This document shows positions 51,544-60,636 of a stretch of 64,000 bases of DNA, piece after piece (the first letter of the stretch is position 1; every line of letters starts with the position of its first letter). Source of the DNA: Bacteroidia bacterium (GTDB lineage Bacteria > Bacteroidota > Bacteroidia > Bacteroidales > GWA2-32-17); the NCBI GenBank assembly GCA_016218155.1, contig JACREQ010000046.1, positions 124,001 through 188,000 of the forward strand, given 5' to 3'. The notes under the pieces were generated by a model. It did no database searches, was not told the DNA's origin, and saw nothing but the letters and a program-made list of their open reading frames with translations. The position numbers and the translations under genes are program-made.

Positions 51544-53090
51544 TTCAGCAGGTTGATTTAGTTCTTTCTCCTTCAGATGCTTCAAAATCTGATTCTTATT
51601 CGGATTATGTTGCCAAGAAACTAAAAATAAACAAATCGCAAATTTCATTTATAAGATTGGAGAAGCGTTCTGTTGATGCCCGTCAGAGAGATATTAAAGT
51701 TCAGTTGCGATTTGTTGTAGTTATTGATGAGCCTGGGTATTCTCCTGAGAAAATACTTTTTAATCAACAAATTGTAGAAAATGCAAAAGAAGTTGCGATT
51801 GTCGGAGCAGGTCCTGCCGGTTTGTTTGCTGCATTACAACTAATTGAATTAGGCTTAAAACCTGTAATATTTGAGAGAGGTAAAGATGTTTATGATAGAA
51901 AACGTGATATCGCAACAATGTACAGGAATAATGAAATAAATGCAGAATCTAATTATTGTTATGGAGAAGGTGGGGCTGGAACATTTTCTGATGGTAAATT
52001 ATATACAAGAGCTTCAAAACGTGGAAATGTAAACAGAATTTTAGAATTGTTTTATTTGCATGGAGCCGATGAAAATATCCTTTATGAGGCGCATCCGCAT
52101 ATTGGCTCTGATAAATTGCCAAAAGTAATTGAGAATATCAGAAAAAGGATTATTGAAGCTGGAGGAGAGTTTCATTTTAATACACAAGTAAAAGAAATTT
52201 TAATAAAAGATGGAAAAGTTGATGGCATATTGTTAAATAATGATTCGATTTTTCCTGTTTCTGATATTATTTTGGCAACCGGACATTCTGCAAGAGATAT
52301 TTACAGGATGTTATTTGCAAAAAACATTTTACTTGAATCTAAAGGTTTTGCAATGGGTGTCAGAATTGAACATCCTCAGAACATTATTGACAATATTCAA
52401 TATCATGGCTTTAATCGTGGCGAATTACTTCCTGCAGCTTCTTACAGCATAGTTCAACAGGTAAGTGGGAGAGGAGTATATTCTTTTTGTATGTGCCCTG
52501 GAGGTTTTATTGTTCCTGCTGCAACTGCTGGTGGAGAAATAGTTGTTAATGGAATGTCAGCTTCAAAAAGAAATTCACCATATGCTAATTCGGGCTTTGT
52601 TACAGAAATAAAAGATGATGATTTGATAGAGTTTAAAAAGTTTGGAGTACTTGCAGGACTGGAGTTTCAGTCATATTTTGAGCAAATGGCTTTTTATTAC
52701 GGAGGTGGCGGAATAGTAGCTCCGGCACAAAGAATAATTGATTTTATTCAGAAAAAAACATCATCTGATTTGCCCGAAACTTCTTATACTGCCGGAGTAA
52801 AATCTTCTGACATGCATAACTGGATTCCTAAAATTATTAGCGAAAATCTAAGCAAAGCTTTGCAGAATTATTCACAACGTGCAAAAGGTTTTTTAACAGA
52901 AAATGCAATTATGGTTGGAGTTGAAAGCAGAACATCATCACCATTAAGAATTCCAAGAAATCCAGAAACACTGGAACATATTCAAATTAAAGGATTATAC
53001 CCATGTGGTGAAGGTGCCGGATATGCAGGTGGAATAGTTTCTTCAGCAATGGATGGGATGAATGTTGCTCTGAAAATTGCAAATATGTGA
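51540..53090 (+). CDS. FAD-dependent oxidoreductase (COG2509 type)
   Basis: A 516-residue flavoprotein. An N-terminal domain of about 80 residues (ISFIRLEKRSVDARQRDIKVQLRF) precedes the dinucleotide-binding motif AIVGAGPAGLFAALQL (GxGxxG at 89-94), then CYGEGGAGTFSDGKLYTR, ILATGHSARDIYRML, GFAMGVRIEHPQ, SFCMCPGGFIVPAAT, NGMSASKRNS and a C-terminal YPCGEGAGYAGGIVSSAMDGM FAD motif. This is the widespread uncharacterised FAD-dependent dehydrogenase group; the substrate is not known. Start overlaps the porT stop (ATGA), indicating coupling. Confidence 0.88.
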   Translation: MIQQVDLVLSPSDASKSDSYSDYVAKKLKINKSQISFIRLEKRSVDARQRDIKVQLRFVVVIDEPGYSPEKILFNQQIVENAKEVAIVGAGPAGLFAALQLIELGLKPVIFERGKDVYDRKRDIATMYRNNEINAESNYCYGEGGAGTFSDGKLYTRASKRGNVNRILELFYLHGADENILYEAHPHIGSDKLPKVIENIRKRIIEAGGEFHFNTQVKEILIKDGKVDGILLNNDSIFPVSDIILATGHSARDIYRMLFAKNILLESKGFAMGVRIEHPQNIIDNIQYHGFNRGELLPAASYSIVQQVSGRGVYSFCMCPGGFIVPAATAGGEIVVNGMSASKRNSPYANSGFVTEIKDDDLIEFKKFGVLAGLEFQSYFEQMAFYYGGGGIVAPAQRIIDFIQKKTSSDLPETSYTAGVKSSDMHNWIPKIISENLSKALQNYSQRAKGFLTENAIMVGVESRTSSPLRIPRNPETLEHIQIKGLYPCGEGAGYAGGIVSSAMDGMNVALKIANM

Positions 53091-53127
53091 TTTTTGGTCA
53101 CACCGTGCGAATTAGAAGTGAAAATTA

Positions 53128-53829
53128 TTATGTGCGATTTATTAAATTTATTGCGAAGCATGCAGTTGTAGCAGCTGTTTCCGTTCTTAATCTGCTATTC
53201 CCAAGGCTGATTCCGGTATAGTTATTTTTCAATGCAGATTCAATTTCTTTAGGAGAAAAATCACCTTCAGGTCCGATTAGAATTAAGCAATCAGAACCTT
53301 TTTTATACCAATCTGCAATATGTTTGCGTTCATCTGTGCAATATGCTATTGCTTTTGTAATGTTATAATCTTTTTTAATAAAATCATTGAACTTTGTTAG
53401 CGGATTTAATATTGGTAATTTTGCTTTAATACTTTGCTTCATTGCCGAAATCATTACTTTTTGAAGTCGATCAATATTTACATTTTTTCTTTCACTGCGT
53501 TCGCAAAGTATGGGGGTTATTTCATCAATTCCTGATTCTGTAGCTTTTTCTATAAACCATTCTAATCTGTCGGCATGCTGAAGAGGTGAAATTGCAATGT
53601 GCAGTTTATAAGGTCTTGCTCCATAATTTTCGAATGTTTCTTCAATATTTAATATGCAAGCTTTTTGGTGATCGCTAATAATTGTTGTTTTATATAAATT
53701 TCCCTTACCGTTTGTAATCCATACTTCATCTTCAATTTTTAATCTGAGAACTCGGGTACAATGCTTGGATTCCTCTTCGCTTAGTTCAATAGTATTGCCC
53801 GAAATATCCGGATTGTAAAATAGTTGCAT
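53128..53829 (-). CDS. rsmE: 16S rRNA m3U1498 methyltransferase
   Basis: A 233-residue SPOUT methyltransferase that methylates U1498 of 16S rRNA. The N-terminal PUA-like region (MQLFYNPDISGNTIELSEEESKH, RVLRLKIEDEVWITNGKGN) is followed by the SPOUT domain: AISPLQHADRLEWFIEKATESGIDEITPILCERSE, CLILIGPEGDFSPKEIESAL and the trefoil-knot motif ISLGNSRLRTETAATTA. Complete and of normal length; convergent with the FAD oxidoreductase. Confidence 0.96.
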   Translation of the reverse strand: MQLFYNPDISGNTIELSEEESKHCTRVLRLKIEDEVWITNGKGNLYKTTIISDHQKACILNIEETFENYGARPYKLHIAISPLQHADRLEWFIEKATESGIDEITPILCERSERKNVNIDRLQKVMISAMKQSIKAKLPILNPLTKFNDFIKKDYNITKAIAYCTDERKHIADWYKKGSDCLILIGPEGDFSPKEIESALKNNYTGISLGNSRLRTETAATTACFAINLINRT

Positions 53830-53905
53830 GAATTATTTTTCTTTATGCGAAAATATTAAAAAAACATATTACATTTAACAGTTAAGTAAAAAAGTTTAAA
53901 ATTAA

Positions 53906-54400
53906 TTGAAAACAATTGGTTTAATCTCTGATACTCATGGTTCGGTTGACGAAGCTGTGTATACATTTTTTTTTAATTGTGATGAAATATGGCATGCAGG
54001 CGATTTTGGTAATTTGCAAACTGCTGACAAGTTAGCTACTTTTAAGCCATTGCGTGGTGTTTATGGAAACATTGATGATCATAAATTAAGACTAGTTTAC
54101 CCTGAAACTATAAGATTTGTATGTGATGGCGTTGATACACTTATTACTCATGCAGGTGGATATCCTGCACATTATGATAAAAATTTGTTACCTGTTTTAA
54201 GAACAAATCCTCCAAAACTTCTAATTACCGGGCATTCTCATATTCTAAGAGTAATGTTCGACAAACAATTTAATTTTCTTTTTATGAACCCGGGTGCTGC
54301 AGGAAATTATGGATTTCACAAACAAATTACACTAATAAGATTTGTTATTGATAAAGGCGAAGTAAAAGATGTTGATGTTTATGACAGACCAAGGGGATAA
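53906..54400 (+). CDS. Metallophosphoesterase, YfcE/MJ0936 type
   Basis: A 164-residue calcineurin-like phosphodiesterase. Metal-binding motifs are all present: ISDTHG, WHAGDFGN, YGNIDDH, LITHAGGYP and TGHSHIL. It appears to start with TTG at 53906, since the conserved strand KTIGLISDTHG begins immediately. Physiological substrate unknown for this family (some members hydrolyse cyclic or nucleotide phosphodiesters in vitro). Confidence 0.92.
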   Translation: MKTIGLISDTHGSVDEAVYTFFFNCDEIWHAGDFGNLQTADKLATFKPLRGVYGNIDDHKLRLVYPETIRFVCDGVDTLITHAGGYPAHYDKNLLPVLRTNPPKLLITGHSHILRVMFDKQFNFLFMNPGAAGNYGFHKQITLIRFVIDKGEVKDVDVYDRPRG

Positions 54401-54469
54401 ATATAATTATTGAATCTTTAACTAAGTGAATAATGTTATTTAGATAAACTAAATGTAAATAATTTTTAT

Positions 54470-54477
54470 TATATTTG
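54470..54477 (+). promoter_or_regulatory. Bacteroidota -7 promoter element of the lipoprotein gene at 54526
   Basis: TATATTTG matches TAnnTTTG, 48 bases upstream of the ATG. Confidence 0.45.
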
Positions 54478-54525
54478 TTTTGTGATAATTATAGAGTATA
54501 ACTAATTTATATTAATTATTAATAT

Positions 54526-55842
54526 ATGAAAAAGATAGTTTTAGTTTCAGTATTATTATTGTTTCTTTTAAATTGTAAGAAAGAAAACTCTAATGAAGTT
54601 GGAACGGGCAAAATTTATGGAAAAATTACAAATATTATTTCTACTGAACAGAGTGCGAATGTATGTTTATTCAATTCACAAAATGTTTATAATGTAGTGC
54701 CTACGATAACAGGAGAATATGAGATTCTAAATGTTTTAGCTGGAAATTATAAACTAAAAGTATCTCAAACTACTTCAGATGGAATCGTTGAGAGGACTGT
54801 TAGCGTTAATGTTACAAAATCAACACAAGAGGTAAATGTTAGTTTGCCAGATCCTGTAATACTTTATTGTAATTATCATACAAATTCTTCTGTAGCATTA
54901 AAATGGACATTGTCAATTGATACAGGATTTCGGGAATATAAGATATATAAAGGTTATAATTCTGGTTTAGATGAAACTACTGGTACCTTAATTCATGTTT
55001 CAACAAGTAGGGCAGATACTGCATATCTTGATACCAATAGCACAGTAATGGGCGGTGGTATTTCACCAAATAGTAATTATTATTATAGGGTATTTGTTAT
55101 GGATGAAATGGGTAAAATTGCAGGGAGTAATGTACTTCATGTATTAACAGATTCAAATACCTTTATTTATAATTTAAATTTGGAATCAAATTTTGCAGGG
55201 CATTCTGATTTAGGTGTTATTAATGGTATTACATTCGATGGTAGTAATGTATGGTTGGCTTATAGATTAGATCTAGGAGGGTTTTATGATAATGATAAAA
55301 TATCTTTAGTTAAATTGGATAACGTTAATTATAATATTATTGATACATTATTCTTTAATGACAGATATGAGCCTATAGGAGGTTTAACTTTTGATGGATC
55401 GAATTTATGGTTGCAATACTCTGCTTCAGGTACTGGAAGTAATTTTATTCGTGAGATAAATCCAGATAACGGTGCAATACTAAATAATTTTAATACAGAT
55501 TATGGTGTATGGGGAATTTCATATTTTAATAGTGAAATATATCTAAATTACTATTGGCTTAAAATTGAAAAAATTAATCCAGTAAATGGTGGAATTACAA
55601 GTACAATTAATACTTATAGTAATGGGATAAATAGCTCTTTTGGTATTGCAGTAAAAAATGATGAAATATGGGTTTCAAATTCAATTTCAGATGGAAGTAT
55701 ATATGTGCTGAATAATAATGGTTCATTAAAAGGATTTGTTAGCAACAATCTTGATCGTTCTCAATTATGTTTTATTCAAAATAAACTATTTGCTGCAACA
55801 CCTAGTAGGGTATACATATATAATATAACAGCTAAAAAATAA
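54526..55842 (+). CDS. Lipoprotein with carboxypeptidase-like, Fn3-like and propeller-like regions
   Basis: A 438-residue lipoprotein: lipobox LLFLLNC (Cys17) followed by KKENSNE. Residues 27-110 resemble a carboxypeptidase regulatory-like beta domain (GKIYGKITNIISTEQSANVCLFN, GEYEILNVLAGNYKLKVSQ). Residues 112-210 look like an Fn3 domain (SVALKWTLSIDTGFREYKIYKGYNSG, NSNYYYRVFVMDEMGKIAGSN). The rest has repeated GxTFDGSNLWL blades (ITFDGSNVWLAY, LTFDGSNLWLQY, YFNSEIYLNYYW), probably a beta-propeller. Anchored in the envelope, perhaps the outer membrane. Ligand unknown. Confidence 0.8.
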   Translation: MKKIVLVSVLLLFLLNCKKENSNEVGTGKIYGKITNIISTEQSANVCLFNSQNVYNVVPTITGEYEILNVLAGNYKLKVSQTTSDGIVERTVSVNVTKSTQEVNVSLPDPVILYCNYHTNSSVALKWTLSIDTGFREYKIYKGYNSGLDETTGTLIHVSTSRADTAYLDTNSTVMGGGISPNSNYYYRVFVMDEMGKIAGSNVLHVLTDSNTFIYNLNLESNFAGHSDLGVINGITFDGSNVWLAYRLDLGGFYDNDKISLVKLDNVNYNIIDTLFFNDRYEPIGGLTFDGSNLWLQYSASGTGSNFIREINPDNGAILNNFNTDYGVWGISYFNSEIYLNYYWLKIEKINPVNGGITSTINTYSNGINSSFGIAVKNDEIWVSNSISDGSIYVLNNNGSLKGFVSNNLDRSQLCFIQNKLFAATPSRVYIYNITAKK

Positions 55843-55846
55843 ATCT

Positions 55847-56644
55847 TTATTTAATTTCTTTTAACCACCTATTTGCACATTCTCTTGCAGTAGTAATTGT
55901 TTCTTTTCCGGAACGGAAGCACATTTTCCAGTATCCGCTTTTTTCCTGATATTCCGGATTTTCAAATTGCATTTTATTATTTACTTTCACAAGTTTTGCA
56001 TTAAAATCTATATTTGAAGTTAAATCAAGAAAGGCTTGAATTCTTATTTTAAGCATGGTGTTTAGATCTTTTAATTTCTCCCATTCGGCAAGTTCAGTTT
56101 TGTATTCTGCTATCTTTATATCATACTCTTCTTTTGCTGCTTTTTTCTGAACTTCTATTAATTGTGCACTTTGTTGTTTATATTCAGGACTTGAAGTGGT
56201 CTCTTTCATAGTTTCCATATTCTTTTTTAATTCTTCCTTTTGTTCTGGAGTAAGATATGGATTATTTAATTGTTCTTCCAACACCTTTTGTAACTGTATT
56301 GCCTGATCATCTAATGATTCAATCTGTTCCATTTTTGGTTCAGATGGCTTCATGTTTTCGTGTTCTATTTTATATTTTTCTTTAAAAGTATCAGAATTTA
56401 CATATGCTTTAATATATTCAAATAGTTGGTTAACCACAGCTGCCCGCTCATTAACAGGAATTGTTTTAAATACATTATTACAAAATGGAACATTTAAGTT
56501 TCCGAAAATAAAATTATCAGATATTGTGTTATTTGCTTCTTCAGTTGAGCAACCAATTTTTGTTATTACTTCATTTGAAAGAGTAAATGCAGAAATGAAA
56601 CTAATTATTAATACTGAAATTAAAAAAATATATGCCTTTTTCAT
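55847..56644 (-). CDS. Hypothetical secreted helical protein
   Basis: A 265-residue protein with signal peptide or N-terminal anchor (AYIFLISVLIISFISAFTLS). The middle is strongly helical and charged, likely coiled coil (LEEQLNNPYLTPEQKEELKKNMETMKE, IAEYKTELAEWEKLKDLNTML). The C-terminal part contains FLDLTSNIDFNAKLVKVNNKMQF, YWKMCFRSGKETITTARECANRWLKEI, with two cysteines. Not recognised. It is 53 bases downstream of the methyltransferase gene on the same strand. Confidence 0.7.
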   Translation of the reverse strand: MKKAYIFLISVLIISFISAFTLSNEVITKIGCSTEEANNTISDNFIFGNLNVPFCNNVFKTIPVNERAAVVNQLFEYIKAYVNSDTFKEKYKIEHENMKPSEPKMEQIESLDDQAIQLQKVLEEQLNNPYLTPEQKEELKKNMETMKETTSSPEYKQQSAQLIEVQKKAAKEEYDIKIAEYKTELAEWEKLKDLNTMLKIRIQAFLDLTSNIDFNAKLVKVNNKMQFENPEYQEKSGYWKMCFRSGKETITTARECANRWLKEIK

Positions 56645-56697
56645 AACGTAAATGTTTTATTGATACAAATATATAATTTTTGGAAATAAAACTCAAT

Positions 56698-57153
56698 TTA
56701 TAAAAATGGAAAAAATCTTCCTGTTTTTAGCATATAATTATCGTAATCTTTATATTGTTTTTTAAGCAGAGATTCTTCATATTTTGATTTAAAATAAAAA
56801 AGAATATATAATGCAATACTAATTGAGATATTCCATATACTTTCATTAAATATTCCAAAAAAAATCGAGAAAATAATTATTCCTGTATAAATAGGATGAC
56901 GAATATATTTGTATAATCCAGCTTGAATTAATGTTCCTGATTCAATAGGAGTAGGAAATGGAGTGAGATTTTTGTTTAGTTGTATAAATGCAAAAAACAT
57001 AATAATTAACCCAATAATTGATATTGATAAACTAGCAATTCTTAAAATAAAATTTAGCTGAAATTCAATCAGATTTAAAGGAATAAAATAAATTAATAAA
57101 AGCACTGCCTGAATTCCAACAAATATTAAATCCTTTATTGCTGTTTTGCCCAT
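56698..57153 (-). CDS. Isoprenylcysteine/phospholipid methyltransferase-like membrane protein
   Basis: A 151-residue protein with four hydrophobic segments and the ICMT/PEMT signature in the C-terminal half: QAGLYKYIRHPIYTGIIIFSIFFG and EESLLKKQYKDYDNYM. These enzymes methylate membrane-embedded substrates using SAM; bacterial members mostly have unknown substrates. It starts 7 bases after the DUF218 gene, within the cluster that begins at 59965. Confidence 0.87.
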   Translation of the reverse strand: MGKTAIKDLIFVGIQAVLLLIYFIPLNLIEFQLNFILRIASLSISIIGLIIMFFAFIQLNKNLTPFPTPIESGTLIQAGLYKYIRHPIYTGIIIFSIFFGIFNESIWNISISIALYILFYFKSKYEESLLKKQYKDYDNYMLKTGRFFPFL

Positions 57154-57160
57154 AAATAAT

Positions 57161-57865
57161 TTATTTATAAGCGTTGTAATCTATGCTCAACCCGCGTGTG
57201 CCTTTCATTCTTACAAAAAAACTTTCGCGATCGGGTAAGGAAATAAAATTCTTAACAAAAGCTTTTTGGATGTCTATTGCAGGGTCAATCATTTTTGCTT
57301 CCATTGTCCTTAAACTGTCATAAACAATAGGTAAAAGCTTTACTTCAGGACTTACCTTTTCTTCTGTAAAACGTTTTAAAAGCTTTGTCTGAAAAGGATC
57401 TGAAGCAAGTGCGATTGTTGAATATTTAAGTTTTTTTGCTTTCATGTAAGAATAGTAAATATTCTCTGTACTATGTTCAGCTTTTGTTTCAACTAAAATA
57501 TGTTCTTTGGGAATGCCAATAGCTTCGGCATATAAAGCCATTATCTCTGCTTCTACATATGGTGAATAAACTGCGGATCCTGAATACATAATGTTTTTTG
57601 CAATGCCTTTGTCGTATAAAAATTTTGACCAATAAACTCTTGCTTTCATTGTTAAACTCCATTTTTCGTTCTCTAATGGAACACCTGGAACAACAACAAT
57701 ATCATAGCTTTTATTAATCGATTCGTTTAATAATCTTTTACATGTTTTAGAAGAAAATGAACATGAATTAAAAACAATTATATTAATTAGTATAAATGAA
57801 ATAATTGAATAATAAAATATTATCTGAACAGGTTTATTTTGTGATATGTTTTTTATTTTTTTCAT
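57161..57865 (-). CDS. YdcF/SanA-like DUF218 envelope protein
   Basis: A 234-residue protein with an N-terminal hydrophobic segment (IIFYYSIISFILINIIVFNSC) and the DUF218 core: DIVVVPGVPLENEKWSLTMKARVYWSKFLYDKGIAKNIMYSGSAVYSPYVEAEIMALYAEAIGIPKEHILVETKAEHSTENIYYSY-type blocks, then IALASDPFQTKLLKRF. Relatives (ElyC, SanA, YdcF) act in cell-envelope homeostasis. The Cys at the end of the hydrophobic segment could be a lipobox (VFNSC), so it may be lipidated. Gap of 17 bases from the upstream peptidase gene. Confidence 0.85.
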   Translation of the reverse strand: MKKIKNISQNKPVQIIFYYSIISFILINIIVFNSCSFSSKTCKRLLNESINKSYDIVVVPGVPLENEKWSLTMKARVYWSKFLYDKGIAKNIMYSGSAVYSPYVEAEIMALYAEAIGIPKEHILVETKAEHSTENIYYSYMKAKKLKYSTIALASDPFQTKLLKRFTEEKVSPEVKLLPIVYDSLRTMEAKMIDPAIDIQKAFVKNFISLPDRESFFVRMKGTRGLSIDYNAYK

Positions 57866-57882
57866 TCAGAATATTATAACAA

Positions 57883-59151
57883 TTAGTAATTATTCACAAA
57901 ATCTATCATCAGATTAGTTAATTCTTCGTATTTGCCTAGGCTAAGGTTTTCAGGTGTGTCGGCAGGGTTGTGGTAAGGACCGGTTTTTCCTTGAGCGTAT
58001 ATAAAAAAACATTTTACTCCTGAATGATAAAAAGGTGCATGATCACTGTTGTCTGAAGCACCTCTTACTTTTACTACTGGTACATAATTTTTCTTATTGT
58101 TTAATTCTTTTAGTAATTCAAATTCGGTTTTGAATACAGAACCGTTTACCACTGTAATTCCATCTTCTCCACTGCCTAAAAGGTCCATATTTAATAGGAA
58201 CTTTATTTTTTTAAGCTCAACAAGAGGATGGCTAACAAAATACTGAGAACCGACTAAACCAATTTCTTCTCCTGTAAAAAACATGAAAACTATTGTATAG
58301 CGTGGTTTTTCTTTAGAAAATGTTTTGCATAAATCTAACAACATTGTAACTCCACTAGCATTATCATTTGCACCAGGAAAGAAAGCGTTCCCTAATTCTC
58401 CAAGGTGATCATAATGTGCTGAAAAAGCAATGATAGAATCGGATTTTCCGGGTATGACGGCAATAACATTTCTGGTTTTATATTTTTCAATATAATTTGA
58501 TTTAAAGCTTAGCAAAATTTCTTTTGCATTTTCGGGAAAACTTGAGCAGGTAATTTCCATTTGCACCCAGCTTCTTTGTTCGCTATCTTCAACCTGAACA
58601 GTGTTTTTAGCAACTAAAGTAATAATTCCTTTAGCATTCATCGGGTTTTTATGACGAATTTCACTAATGATTTCTTTTAGCGATTTGTCATTTGTTAAAC
58701 TTGTATCAATAACAATAAAACTTTTGATTAGGTTTTTATTGTAAAGATCTTTTACACTTTGTTTGTCAATTCTGAATAATGGAAATTTACCGGAACAGCT
58801 TTTTGATCCAGGATAAATAACAAAGTCGGTACCGCAGTTAAGAGTATCAGAATCGATTTTTAAAATACCAAGGTCACTTATAGTGCATACCGGCATATAA
58901 AACTCCTGAAAATACGATTTTGAAATTTTTGAGGCTTTAATATTTTTTAGTTCTGCAGCTATAAATTTTGCAGCTTTAAAATCACCATTGTTTGTATAGC
59001 CTCTGCCATGAAAATCTTCAGAACATAATTTGGCAAGAACTTGTTTTGCATATTTTATATCCTGTCCCGAAGCTGGGAATAAGTTTAAAAAGATGATACA
59101 ACAAAATACAGAATAAAATAGTAAAGCAGAAAATGTTTTTTTTATTTGCAT
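57883..59151 (-). CDS. Secreted M28 family zinc aminopeptidase
   Basis: A protein of about 422 residues with signal peptide (FSALLFYSVFCCIIFLNLFPASGQ). The M28 zinc site is intact: FSAHYDHLGELGNAFFPGANDNASGVTMLLDL holds His and the bridging Asp, FFTGEEIGLVGSQY the catalytic and ligand Glu, NMDLLG a further Asp, and SDHAPFYHSGVKCFFI the last His. The N-terminal region resembles the ectodomain of Bacteroidota M28 enzymes (LCSEDFHGRGYTNNGDFKAAKFIAAEL). The start at 59151 gives a good signal peptide and avoids overlap with the upstream gene. Periplasmic or surface peptide degradation is likely. Confidence 0.93.
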   Translation of the reverse strand: MQIKKTFSALLFYSVFCCIIFLNLFPASGQDIKYAKQVLAKLCSEDFHGRGYTNNGDFKAAKFIAAELKNIKASKISKSYFQEFYMPVCTISDLGILKIDSDTLNCGTDFVIYPGSKSCSGKFPLFRIDKQSVKDLYNKNLIKSFIVIDTSLTNDKSLKEIISEIRHKNPMNAKGIITLVAKNTVQVEDSEQRSWVQMEITCSSFPENAKEILLSFKSNYIEKYKTRNVIAVIPGKSDSIIAFSAHYDHLGELGNAFFPGANDNASGVTMLLDLCKTFSKEKPRYTIVFMFFTGEEIGLVGSQYFVSHPLVELKKIKFLLNMDLLGSGEDGITVVNGSVFKTEFELLKELNNKKNYVPVVKVRGASDNSDHAPFYHSGVKCFFIYAQGKTGPYHNPADTPENLSLGKYEELTNLMIDFVNNY

Positions 59152-59155
59152 TGTA

Positions 59156-59965
59156 TTATTCAATAGGTGAACTGCCTGCAAAACGACGATAAATTAATTC
59201 AAGAAATTTATTAAATGAGTCAGAGTCAGTTTTAAAGTTCAGTGTTTTATTTATAAATTCCATAGCTTCATCAAGATTACTCATTTCATTAATTTTGTCT
59301 ATTGTTTCAGTGTATTTTGCCGAATCATTTGAAAATATATCGCGCATAAACATAACTCTGTCGTTTATACTTATTGCTGACTTAAGGTTTTTAATCGGTT
59401 TTAATTGTTGAGTAGTAGAAAAATCTTTAACAGTTTTTGTTAAACTTTCTGAAAGAGTTTTTGCTTTTGTTTCCTGATATTGGTCAGCAATAGTTTTTGA
59501 ACCGGTAGATATTGTTGTTTTTGTTTCTACAACTTTTTCAATTTGCTTTTTTTCAATAGAGGTTTCCTGAGTTACTGTTATATTAGTTTGCACAGGAGCT
59601 TGAATTTCTTCAATTTTCTTTTCTTCTTCAATCACAATAGGTTCAACTGTTTTTATTTCCTGTACTTTTTCAATAGATTTTTCTACAGGTTGATTAATAA
59701 TTTCTTTTTCAATTATTTCAACAACTGGCTTTTCTTCTACAGGAATAACTTTAATTTCTTTTTCGATTATTTTTTTTGGTTCTTCAATCTTAATAGCTGT
59801 TTCTTTTGTTTCAACCTTTAACAGGAAATCATAAGCCATTCTTATTTTTCCTAAAGCAAGGTCTTTGTCAATATTATTTATATTTTCGCAATTGTTATTA
59901 GCAATTAATGCTGTTGCTTCGTTAAGCGTTTCAATAATATGGCTGATTTTTTCGTTCTGGTTCAT
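59156..59965 (-). CDS. Hypothetical protein with a Glu/Lys/Val-Pro-rich linker
   Basis: A 269-residue cytoplasmic protein. A helical N-terminal part (EKISHIIETLNEATALI, LALGKIRMAYDFLLKVE) and a helical C-terminal domain (SINDRVMFMRDIFSNDSAKYTETIDKINEM, LDEAMEFINKTLNFKTDSDSFNKFLELIYRRF) are joined by about 110 residues of alternating Glu/Lys/Val/Pro/Ile sequence (VIPVEEKPVVEIIEKEI) that is likely disordered or extended. The C-terminal domain is one I have seen in many Bacteroidota hypotheticals, but no function is known. It is the first gene of the cluster down to 56698, ending 4 bases before the peptidase start. Confidence 0.8.
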   Translation of the reverse strand: MNQNEKISHIIETLNEATALIANNNCENINNIDKDLALGKIRMAYDFLLKVETKETAIKIEEPKKIIEKEIKVIPVEEKPVVEIIEKEIINQPVEKSIEKVQEIKTVEPIVIEEEKKIEEIQAPVQTNITVTQETSIEKKQIEKVVETKTTISTGSKTIADQYQETKAKTLSESLTKTVKDFSTTQQLKPIKNLKSAISINDRVMFMRDIFSNDSAKYTETIDKINEMSNLDEAMEFINKTLNFKTDSDSFNKFLELIYRRFAGSSPIE

Positions 59966-60006
59966 AATTTTAACATCTTAAAGTATCAATGGCTTTGTAT
60001 TTCTTT

Positions 60007-60014
60007 TATTTTTG
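60007..60014 (+). promoter_or_regulatory. Bacteroidota -7 promoter element of tdk
   Basis: TATTTTTG matches TAnnTTTG, 39 bases before the ATG at 60054. Confidence 0.45.
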
Positions 60015-60053
60015 TAAAGTTAATCATTTGAAATAAACTGAGGAATTTTTAGC

Positions 60054-60635
60054 ATGTTTTTAGAAAAAACCGGAAGCGAAGGTCCAAAAAAGGGATGGAT
60101 TGAAGTAGTTTGTGGGTCTATGTTTTCAGGTAAAACAGAGGAGTTGATTCGTAGGCTTAAAAGAGCAAAAATTGCGAAACAAAAAGTTGAGATTTTTAAA
60201 CCTAAAATTGACGTAAGATACTCCGTTGAGGAAGTTGTTTCACATGACGAAAATGTAATACACTCAACTCCTGTAGATACAGCTTCAAATATTCTTTTAT
60301 TAGTTAGTGATGTTGATGTTGTGGGAATTGACGAAGCTCAGTTTTTTGATAATGCTTTGGTTGATGTATGTAATGCGTTAGCAAATAATGGAGTAAGAGT
60401 AATTGTTGCCGGTCTTGATATGGACTTCCTTGGAAAACCATTTGGTCCAATGCCTGGTTTGTTAGCAGCAGCAGAGTATGTAACTAAAGTTCATGCAATT
60501 TGTATGCATTGTGGTAATTTAGCTCATTATTCTTACAGAAAAGTAGAAAGTGAAAAATTAGTTCTGTTAGGCGAAACTCAGGAATATGAGCCATTGTGTC
60601 GTGATTGCTATGTAAAAATTACTCATAAAAAGTAG
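60054..60635 (+). CDS. tdk: Thymidine kinase (TK1 type)
   Basis: A 193-residue type II thymidine kinase phosphorylating thymidine with ATP. The P-loop is [26 protein letters not shown] is the Walker B/lasso region with the catalytic Glu; [17 protein letters not shown] follows. The structural zinc ligands are in CMHCGN and CRDCY. Complete. It is followed after one base by murF-alr, probably in one transcript. Confidence 0.96.
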   Translation: MFLEKTGSEGPKKGWIEVVCGSMFSGKTEELIRRLKRAKIAKQKVEIFKPKIDVRYSVEEVVSHDENVIHSTPVDTASNILLLVSDVDVVGIDEAQFFDNALVDVCNALANNGVRVIVAGLDMDFLGKPFGPMPGLLAAAEYVTKVHAICMHCGNLAHYSYRKVESEKLVLLGETQEYEPLCRDCYVKITHKK

Positions 60636-60636
60636 C

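Noticed and set aside
59543-59821. Phe/Asn-rich open frame on the plus strand
   Set aside because: Pure antisense of the Glu/Lys/Val-rich linker of the gene at 59156; composition is an artefact.
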